A program made the position numbers and the translations under genes. From assembly GCF_014108865.1 (NCBI RefSeq), contig NZ_CP053928.1:2728001-2792000 (forward strand): a stretch of DNA of 64,000 nucleotides, in the 5' to 3' direction. Positions 57,903 through 64,000 of this stretch are shown in pieces; within the stretch, counting starts at the first letter, position 1; each line of letters opens with the position of its first letter. The DNA is from Nocardioides sp. WS12. Its GTDB lineage: Bacteria; Actinomycetota; Actinomycetes; Propionibacteriales; Nocardioidaceae. Under the pieces are notes generated by a model. It was not told where the DNA came from and made no database searches. It worked only from the letters and a program-made list of their open reading frames with translations.

Positions 57903-58895
57903 TCAGGCTTGGTCCGAGCCGCCGAACATGATTTCGTCCCAACTCGGAACCGACGCGCGGCCGCGCTTCTTCTGCACCGCACGGCGGTGGCGGGCAGCCT
58001 CCGCCTCGCGCTCGGCCTCGGTGGGGGCAGAGTCGACCACGAGTGGCTGGTCGGCCGTCGCACGAATTGGTTCGTCGTACTCGACGGCGGCAGCGGCAGG
58101 TGCCTCCACGGCGACCTCTGCGGCCTCGCTGGCGACCAGGTCGAGGGCATCGTCGCCGAGCGGGAGGGTGGCGTTCAGGTCGCCGCCGAGGGGCAGTTCC
58201 TCGGCCGGCACCGAGGAGAGTCGGCGTTCGCGGACCTGGCGCAGTTCGTCGCGCGCAGCGGGCACCTCGGGGGTCTCGAGGACCTCGCCGATGAGCCAGC
58301 GGGCGTCGTCGTTGTCGGTGAGGACGTAGTTGCCCGGTGCGTCATAGGTGAAGCGGGCGGTGCCATTGCGCTCGCCGGACGTGTAGGTGCCAGTGAGCAC
58401 CCACCGGCCGGTCTCGCGGCGGTAGGCGTCCCACGTCACGCCGGTCGGGTCGGCACCGATGGCACGCAACTGCGCAGCCACGGCATCCCCGAGCACCCGG
58501 CTCTGCGTGTGGGCCGTTGTCTCACCCGGAGTACGACGGATCGACGCCTTCTGCGCACGCTCGGCGACGTGCTCGCGCTCGGCGAGGACCGGCGCGATGT
58601 AGGGCATGATCGCGTCCACCGTGGTGCCGGCTGCCTGCGCGACGGTCTCCGCGGTCTCGCCTGCGCGGATGCGGATCTGGATCTCGCGGGGACGGATGCT
58701 GCTGCTCATCTTGATCTCCAACTGGCCGAGACGGGTGGTCTCACCGCGCACCGCTGCGCGGAGGTCGGGCGTGATGCCGAGCGTGAACTCGGCGCCCTGG
58801 TCGTCCACCAGCAGCAGGCGCTGACGGTCGGGACTGATGCCGGCGAGATCAAGTCGGGACGAGCCGTTGCCGGCCTGGTCCGCCTTGTCCGCCAT
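57903..58895 (-). CDS. sepH: Septation protein SepH
   Basis: 330 residues. SepH (DUF3071) binds FtsZ and stimulates its assembly for cell division in actinomycetes. The N-terminal helix-turn-helix-like domain shows EIQIRIRAGETAETVAQAAG and YIAPVLAEREHVAERAQKAS, then the VTWDAYRRETGRWVLTGTY block. The C-terminal part is acidic, Ala-rich and disordered until the conserved RRAVQKKRGRASVPSWDEIM and GG ending. Start ATG at 58895; the longer frame upstream is Pro/Ser-rich. It sits beside the acyl-CoA reductase gene. Confidence 0.92.
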   Translation of the reverse strand: MADKADQAGNGSSRLDLAGISPDRQRLLLVDDQGAEFTLGITPDLRAAVRGETTRLGQLEIKMSSSIRPREIQIRIRAGETAETVAQAAGTTVDAIMPYIAPVLAEREHVAERAQKASIRRTPGETTAHTQSRVLGDAVAAQLRAIGADPTGVTWDAYRRETGRWVLTGTYTSGERNGTARFTYDAPGNYVLTDNDDARWLIGEVLETPEVPAARDELRQVRERRLSSVPAEELPLGGDLNATLPLGDDALDLVASEAAEVAVEAPAAAAVEYDEPIRATADQPLVVDSAPTEAEREAEAARHRRAVQKKRGRASVPSWDEIMFGGSDQA

Positions 58896-59080
58896 CGTTT
58901 CCTCGGTTGTCTGCCTGGGGGAGTCCTGCCTGGTGCCGGGATGGTGCTCCGGTTCGGACGAGCCTACGCCCGGGGAACCCCCGGATCGGGTTGCTGCCCC
59001 GGCGTGTGGCGACGTGTCGACATTTTGCCCCGGCGTCGATCGAGTCAGTGTGGAGCGCTTCGGGCCGGTCGAGGCGGCGG

Positions 59081-59482
59081 TCACGACCACACGGCCCGGC
59101 CGCGGACGTACTGCCAGCCCTCGTTGTCACGCCGGAACCGGCTGGTCTCGTGCAGGTTGCCCGGCACCCCGTCGCGGAGGTAGTGCGCCCGGAACTCGAC
59201 CACACCGCGTCGATCGGTCGGCCCGCCGGCCTCGGTCGCGAGCACCTCGAGGCCGGTCCAGCGCAGCGCATCGTCGAAGTCGAGTGACTCCGGTCGGGTC
59301 GCCGGGTGCCAGGTCGCGAGCAGGTACGTGGCGCTGTCGGGCCCACCGACCACGAACGCGGAGTACCGCGAGCGCATCAGTTCCTCGGCCGTTGCCGGCG
59401 TCGCGGCGCCCCGGTGGAACGGGCGGCAGCAGACGTCGTACGCCTTGCTGGACCCGCAGGGACAGGCCTTCGTCGTACTCAC
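59081..59482 (-). CDS. YchJ-like SEC-C motif protein
   Basis: 133 residues. The N-terminal SEC-C-type zinc motif is KACPCGSSKAYDVCCRPFH (Cys-x-Cys...CC), followed by ATAEELMRSRYSAFVVG and the NTF2-like DRRGVVEFRAHYL sheet. YchJ/UPF0225 proteins have no established function. It lies between sepH and the lactone oxidase gene, seven bases downstream of the latter, so may be co-transcribed with it. Confidence 0.88.
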   Translation of the reverse strand: MSTTKACPCGSSKAYDVCCRPFHRGAATPATAEELMRSRYSAFVVGGPDSATYLLATWHPATRPESLDFDDALRWTGLEVLATEAGGPTDRRGVVEFRAHYLRDGVPGNLHETSRFRRDNEGWQYVRGRAVWS

Positions 59483-59488
59483 GCCTGA

Positions 59489-60817
59489 TCAGGCGCCGAG
59501 GACGCGGTCGAGGTAGGGATTGGTGAACACCCGGTCCGGGTCGAGGCGGTCCCGCACCGCGAGGAAGTCGCCGAAGCGGGGATAGAGGGGCGCGAGGTCG
59601 CCAGCGTCCAGCGAGTGCAGCTTGCCCCAGTGCGGCCGGCCCCCGTGGTCGCGCATGACGGCCTCCATCAGCGCGAAGTACGCCGTGTGGTCGGCGCGGT
59701 GGTGGGTGTGGAACGCGAGGTAGAACGAGTCGCGACCGTACGACGTCGACAGCGGTACGTCGTCCGCGGGCGCCACCCGGATCTCCACCGGGAACGACAC
59801 GGAGAGCCCGGACCGCTCGAAGGCTGCGCGGCACTCGCGCAGCGCGGTCAGGCCGGCCTCGCGGGGCACGGCGTACTCCATCTCACGGAAGACCACGCGC
59901 CGCTCGGTGGTGAAGACCCGGTGGGCGACATTCGAGTAACTGCGCGCTCCGATCATGCGTGCGGCGAAGCGGTTGGCGGCGGGGATCGCGCGCGGTGCGA
60001 CGTTGAGGGCCGCGGTTTGCGCACCGAACACCGTGTTGGCGAGCAGGTCGTCGTCGAGCCAGGACCGCCAGCGGGGCAACGGTTCGGCGACCGAGAGGTC
60101 GGTGCCGCTGCGGGTGTAGCTCTTGGTCAGCAGCCGGTCCGCGTGCGGGAACCAGTACATGTCGACGTGGTCGTTCGCGGCGGTCAGGTCGTCGAAGCCG
60201 GCCATGCCCTCGTCCCACGACATCGGCTTCTCCTCGGCACGGAGCACGAAGAGCGGCTCGACGGCGAAGGTGATCGAGGTCAGGACGCCGAGCGCTCCCA
60301 GGCTCACCCTGGCCAGGTCGAGGACGTCGGGGTTCTCGGAGGCCGAGGCCTGCAGCACCTCGCCCGTGCCTGTCACCAGTTCCAGTCCGACCACCTGGGC
60401 GGCCAGTCCCGAGGCCCGCCCGCCGGTCCCGTGGGTGCCGGTCGAGATCGCACCCGCGAGGGTCTGCTCGGCGATGTCACCCATGTTGTGCAGGCTCAGC
60501 CCGAGGCGTTCCAGCTCGGCATTGAGGACCTTGAGCTGGGTCCCGGCCAGCGCCGTGACGGTCATCGCGTCACGATCGACGGAGAGGATCCCGCGCATCC
60601 GGTCGGGCAGGAGGTGGACATGCTCGGGCTTCGCGATCGCGGTGAAGCTGTGCCCGGTGCCGGCGGCCTTGACGGTCCGGCCGGCCGCGCGCGCCTCGAC
60701 GACGGCCGCGCGAACCTCCTCGGCGCTGGCGGGCGTGATCACCTGCAGGCCGGAGGCCGACTCGAGGCCGGACCAGTTACGCCAGGTGTTCGGAGGGGTC
60801 CGGTGCCGCGTGCTCAT
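59489..60817 (-). CDS. D-arabinono-1,4-lactone oxidase-like FAD enzyme
   Basis: 442 residues. A FAD-binding (PCMH) N-terminal half shows VKAAGTGHSFTAIAKPEHVH (covalent-flavin His region) and GAISTGTHGTGG; a C-terminal ALO domain follows with HVDMYWFPHADRLL and SFPVEIRVAPADDVPLSTSY, ending GKLHSLDAGDL. Oxidises a sugar lactone with O2. The ATG at 60817 overlaps the MFS gene's end by 41 bases, so the two are translated in one transcript. Confidence 0.88.
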   Translation of the reverse strand: MSTRHRTPPNTWRNWSGLESASGLQVITPASAEEVRAAVVEARAAGRTVKAAGTGHSFTAIAKPEHVHLLPDRMRGILSVDRDAMTVTALAGTQLKVLNAELERLGLSLHNMGDIAEQTLAGAISTGTHGTGGRASGLAAQVVGLELVTGTGEVLQASASENPDVLDLARVSLGALGVLTSITFAVEPLFVLRAEEKPMSWDEGMAGFDDLTAANDHVDMYWFPHADRLLTKSYTRSGTDLSVAEPLPRWRSWLDDDLLANTVFGAQTAALNVAPRAIPAANRFAARMIGARSYSNVAHRVFTTERRVVFREMEYAVPREAGLTALRECRAAFERSGLSVSFPVEIRVAPADDVPLSTSYGRDSFYLAFHTHHRADHTAYFALMEAVMRDHGGRPHWGKLHSLDAGDLAPLYPRFGDFLAVRDRLDPDRVFTNPYLDRVLGA

Positions 60818-62003
60818 GGGACGGCACCGTAGCCGGAACCCGGGTGGCCAGTGCGCCGACCAGGGCAAGGGCACCGCCGACGGCGCAGACGAGGTACGCC
60901 GGCGAGGCTCCTTCGGCGTCGATCAGCACTCCCGCGACAGCGGCACCGGGAGCCAGCCCCGCGGCGAGACCGGTGCCGATGATGGCCATGCCCTCGGTCA
61001 GCCGGGCGGGCGGCAGCACCTGCTCGGCGAGCGACATGGTGGCGATCAGGGTCGGTGAGATGGCGAAGCCGCCGACGAGCAGCACCACGCCCATCACCGG
61101 GATGGACGGCACCAGCGGCAGGGGAGCCATGGCCAGGAGCATGCCGAACGCGCCCACCCGTAGCCGCACGAGCGGTCCGTGGCGCCACACGATGGCGCCG
61201 GACACGACACCGGCCACGAGGCTGCCGAACGCCCAGATCGCCAACAGGAAGCCGGCGGCGGACTTGCGGCCGTTCTCGTCAGCGAAGGCAACGGTGACGA
61301 CTTCGGCTGCACCGAACAGGATGCCGAGTGCCGCGGCGACGACGGTGAGCGGCGCGATCGCGGCCCACGGGATCGGCGGACGGACGCCGTCGGCGGCCGT
61401 CGGTGGGTGCGCGGGCGGCTCGGTGCCCCGCTGTGCGGCGAAGGCGTAGGTCCCGAGCACGCCGGCGATCAGCGCTGCCCCGAGTCCGGCCAGGGGGTGG
61501 ACAGCGGTCGCCAGCATGGTCACGGCGATCGGGCCGACGAGGAACACGGTCTCGTCGGCGACCGCCTCGAAGGAGAACGCGGTGTGCAGGCGCTCGGGCC
61601 GGTCCGCGAGCGTGTGCGACCAGCGGGCCCGGACGCAGGTGCCGACGGACGGCAGAGCCGCGCCCGCGACGGCGGCGCAGGCATAGGTGGTCCAGACCGG
61701 CCAGTCCCAGCGCAACGAGCCCATCGCCAGGACCAGTCCGATGCCCCACACGGTGATCACGGCGGGCAACACCCGGCTCTGCCCGATGCGGTCGAGCAGG
61801 CGGCCCTGCGGGATCGCGAACAGGGCGTTGGCGATCAGCGCCACCGCAGACACCGAGCCGGCGAACCCGTAGGACCCGGTCTCGTGCTCGGCGAGCAGGA
61901 CGATCCCGAGGCCGACCATGGAGATCGGCAGTCGCGCGACCAGGCCGGTCACGCTGAACAGCGCCGTGGAGGGCGTGAAGATCTGACGGTAGGACTCAAG
62001 CAT
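60777..62003 (-). CDS. MFS transporter (12 TM)
   Basis: 408 residues with 12 hydrophobic helices. [13 protein letters not shown] after TM2 resembles the MFS loop GxxxDrxGRR. The central charged loop (about 185-205) and Gly/Ala-rich helices are typical of drug or sugar exporters; the substrate is unknown. It comes before the lactone oxidase gene in transcription order, which hints at transport of a sugar acid or a product of that enzyme. Confidence 0.82.
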   Translation of the reverse strand: MLESYRQIFTPSTALFSVTGLVARLPISMVGLGIVLLAEHETGSYGFAGSVSAVALIANALFAIPQGRLLDRIGQSRVLPAVITVWGIGLVLAMGSLRWDWPVWTTYACAAVAGAALPSVGTCVRARWSHTLADRPERLHTAFSFEAVADETVFLVGPIAVTMLATAVHPLAGLGAALIAGVLGTYAFAAQRGTEPPAHPPTAADGVRPPIPWAAIAPLTVVAAALGILFGAAEVVTVAFADENGRKSAAGFLLAIWAFGSLVAGVVSGAIVWRHGPLVRLRVGAFGMLLAMAPLPLVPSIPVMGVVLLVGGFAISPTLIATMSLAEQVLPPARLTEGMAIIGTGLAAGLAPGAAVAGVLIDAEGASPAYLVCAVGGALALVGALATRVPATVPSHEHAAPDPSEHLA

Positions 62004-62023
62004 CGCCCCTGCATCCTGCTCCC

Positions 62024-62029
62024 TACGAT
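62024..62029 (+). promoter_or_regulatory. -10 hexamer of the ferrochelatase gene
   Basis: TACGAT, six bases before the GTG at 62036. Confidence 0.6.
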
Positions 62030-62035
62030 GGGGGC

Positions 62036-63148
62036 GTGCCGAATCCGGAGCCCGACGTCCAGCGCCCGACCGATCCGTACGACGCAGTGCTGCTGGTGTC
62101 CTTCGGCGGACCCGAGCAACCGGAGGACGTCGTCCCGTTCCTCGAGAACGTCACCCGTGGCCGCGGCATCCCGCGCGAACGACTCGAGGTCGTCGGCCAG
62201 CACTACTTCGGCTTCGGCGGGAAATCGCCGATCAACGACCAGAACAAGGCGCTGATCGCCGCCCTCGAGGCCGACTTCGCCGAACACGGGATCGACCTGC
62301 CGGTCTACTGGGGCAACCGCAACTGGGCGCCCTACCTCGGCGACACGGTCGCGCAGATGGCGTCCGACGGGGTGCAGCGAGCGCTCTGCGTCCTCACCTC
62401 CGCCTACTCGTCGTGGTCCAGTTGTCGGCAGTACCGCGACAACATCGCGGCCGCCATCGAGGCAGTGCCGGACGGTCTCACCGCACCGCGGCTCGACAAG
62501 GTGCGGGCCTACTACAACCACCCGGGCTTTGTGCAGGCGACTGTCGACGGGATCCTGGCCTCCCTGGCCGACCTGCCCGCGGAGGTCCGCGACGGAGCGC
62601 GGCTACTCTTCGTGACCCACTCGATCCCGCTGTCCATGAATGACAACAGCGGTCCGGGAGGACAGGGCGCGTACACGGCCCAGCACCTCGACGTCGCCGC
62701 GGTCGTCGCGCAGCTCGTCGCGGAGAGCACCGGGGTCCGGCACGACCACGAGCTGGTCTACTGCTCCCGCTCGGGCTCCCCGCACACGCCGTGGCTGGAG
62801 CCCGACGTCAACGACCGGCTCGAGGAGCTGGCAGGCGGGCCCGACACCCCGTCTTCTGTCGTGCTCATCCCCGTCGGCTTCGTCTCGGACCACATGGAGG
62901 TCGTCTACGACCTCGACACCGAGGCTCTCGCCACGGCAGAGAAGCTCGGCATCGCTGCCCGGCGCTCCCCGTCGGCCGGCACCCACCCTGCCTTCGTGAG
63001 CGCCCTGCGCGACCTGGTCCTCGAGCGAGCCGCCGCCGAACGAGGAGCCGACGTCACTCGCGCCTGTGTCGGCACCCGGGGACCGGTGGCGGACGTCTGC
63101 CCCGTGGACTGCTGCCTCGCGGCCCCGGCACCGGCCGGGCGGCCGTGA
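62036..63148 (+). CDS. hemH: Ferrochelatase (coproporphyrin type)
   Basis: 370 residues. Family blocks are [18 protein letters not shown], the active-site His in [12 protein letters not shown], and [18 protein letters not shown], then [20 protein letters not shown] (Glu). It inserts Fe into coproporphyrin III or protoporphyrin IX. The C-terminal Cys residues in RACVG and DVCPVDCC, with the internal SSWSSCRQY, match the [2Fe-2S]-cluster ligands known in actinobacterial enzymes. GTG start six bases after TACGAT. Confidence 0.95.
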   Translation: MPNPEPDVQRPTDPYDAVLLVSFGGPEQPEDVVPFLENVTRGRGIPRERLEVVGQHYFGFGGKSPINDQNKALIAALEADFAEHGIDLPVYWGNRNWAPYLGDTVAQMASDGVQRALCVLTSAYSSWSSCRQYRDNIAAAIEAVPDGLTAPRLDKVRAYYNHPGFVQATVDGILASLADLPAEVRDGARLLFVTHSIPLSMNDNSGPGGQGAYTAQHLDVAAVVAQLVAESTGVRHDHELVYCSRSGSPHTPWLEPDVNDRLEELAGGPDTPSSVVLIPVGFVSDHMEVVYDLDTEALATAEKLGIAARRSPSAGTHPAFVSALRDLVLERAAAERGADVTRACVGTRGPVADVCPVDCCLAAPAPAGRP

Positions 63149-63936
63149 GCTCCGCCGAGGAGCTCCTCGAGCTCGCGTTGTCCGTCGGCCACCAGGCCGC
63201 CGCCCTCGTGCGTGACCACGCGACCCGCAAGGTCGAGGTCGCCGCGACCAAGACGAGCGACATCGACGTGGTCACCGCAGCCGACCGGGCCACCGAGGAA
63301 CTGATCCGCCGGCTCATCCACCACGCCCGACCCGATGACGCCTTCCTCGGTGAGGAGGGCGATGACCTCGCGGGCACCTCGGGCGTGCGGTGGATCGTCG
63401 ATCCGATCGACGGCACCGTGAACTTCCTCTACGGCATCCCGGAGTACGCCGTCTCCATCGCCGCCGAGGTCGACGGGGAGGTCGTCGCTGGCGTCGTCAT
63501 CGACGTTGCCAAGGAAGTGGTCTATACCGGCCACGTCGGGGGAGTCGCGGCGCGCAACGGGGTGCCGGTCGTCGTACGACCTCCGGCACTGCTGGCACAT
63601 CGCCTGATCGCCACCGGGTTCAACTACACGCGTCCGGTCCGCGAGATCCAGGCAGCTGCAGCGGCCCGTCTGCTGCCCGAAGTACGTGACATCCGACGCA
63701 CCGGTTCCTGTGCGCTGGACCTCTGCCGGGTCGCCGAAGGAGCGCTCGACGGGTACGTCGAGGAGGGCGTCCACGCGTGGGATCACGCCGCCGGCGGACT
63801 GATCGCCCGGCTCGCCGGAGCAGAGACCCTGGTGACCGTGGGAGCCGCCGGAACCGAGGCCATGGTGTGTGGCCCTCGTCACGGGTTCAGGGAGTTGCTG
63901 GTGGCCGTACGATCGGCGGGGTTCCTTCGGGAATAG
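63145..63936 (+). CDS. Inositol monophosphatase-family phosphatase
   Basis: 263 residues. Metal-binding motifs: LGEEGDD (Glu), [12 protein letters not shown] (DPxDGT) and the C-terminal [15 protein letters not shown] (WDxxAG). Hydrolyses phosphate monoesters such as inositol-1-phosphate with Mg2+. GTG start overlaps the ferrochelatase stop by four bases (GTGA), so translation is coupled. In mycothiol-making bacteria such enzymes supply inositol. The last 64 bases of the window after it hold no gene that can be seen. Confidence 0.9.
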   Translation: MSSAEELLELALSVGHQAAALVRDHATRKVEVAATKTSDIDVVTAADRATEELIRRLIHHARPDDAFLGEEGDDLAGTSGVRWIVDPIDGTVNFLYGIPEYAVSIAAEVDGEVVAGVVIDVAKEVVYTGHVGGVAARNGVPVVVRPPALLAHRLIATGFNYTRPVREIQAAAAARLLPEVRDIRRTGSCALDLCRVAEGALDGYVEEGVHAWDHAAGGLIARLAGAETLVTVGAAGTEAMVCGPRHGFRELLVAVRSAGFLRE

Positions 63937-64000
63937 TCAGCAGCAATTGGCTGTTCTGGCGACTCGCATCCACCCGGGTATCGCAAACCGATCCCGATGG

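Noticed and set aside
57126..59183. A 685-codon plus-strand frame across the acyl-CoA reductase and sepH genes
   Set aside because: Spans two real minus-strand genes and their gap, with no known domain.

Overview
The window reads as chromosome of a high-GC actinomycete, most likely Nocardioidaceae (Nocardioides-like). Evidence: strong G/C third-position bias, a SepH septation regulator, an actinobacterial-type ferrochelatase with C-terminal cysteines, a group 2 HrdD/SigB-like sigma factor, a WS/DGAT acyltransferase, and many genes that begin directly six bases after a TANNNT -10 hexamer (leaderless transcription). The family assignment is an inference; no rRNA or tRNA gene is visible.

Layout. 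0-6.5 kb: the end of an unknown gene, flavohemoglobin, a YecM-like protein, an unknown gene coupled to a GNAT acetyltransferase, a PIG-L deacetylase, and a PrsW-type membrane protease with a membrane-anchored partner. 6.6-19.4 kb: a LysR regulator divergent from a tight 11-gene operon. The operon has an NtaA/DszA-type FMN monooxygenase, a complete family-5 ABC importer, an SsuD-like FMN monooxygenase, a class III CoA transferase, an enoyl-CoA hydratase-like protein, a cysteine/3-mercaptopropionate dioxygenase-like cupin, an alpha/beta hydrolase and a flavin reductase. The combination suggests uptake and C-S bond cleavage of an organosulfur compound. 19.4-26.7 kb: an AraC-regulated acyl-CoA/ketone catabolic cluster that has suffered a deletion, leaving an in-frame thiolase-SDR chimera.

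26.7-39.4 kb is an accessory island. It holds an IS3-family element, the 3' stump of an IS481-family transposase that has itself truncated a SnoaL-like gene, a PD-(D/E)XK-like nuclease candidate and two unknown Cys/His-rich proteins. Next come a DUF262 + HEPN (RNAVAH motif, zinc-ribbon tail) defence-like pair flanked by two direct copies of a decayed ~310 bp module, a GvpU-like orphan, a DUF4160/DUF2442 pair, and an IS110-family element with a candidate bridge-RNA region.

39.4-64 kb returns to core genes: WS/DGAT, a secreted sorbosone-dehydrogenase-like protein and a GDSL hydrolase, an AMP-ligase divergent from coaE with overlapping -10 boxes, and a group 2 sigma factor behind a GGAAT-N18-GTT (SigR/SigH-type) promoter. 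These are followed by oligopeptidase B, DNA polymerase IV, DUF4192, a glutamate-cysteine ligase-like enzyme, rhodanese, a two-domain fatty acyl-CoA reductase, SepH, a YchJ-like protein, D-arabinono-lactone oxidase, an MFS transporter, ferrochelatase and an inositol monophosphatase. The acyl-CoA reductase and WS/DGAT together could make wax esters.
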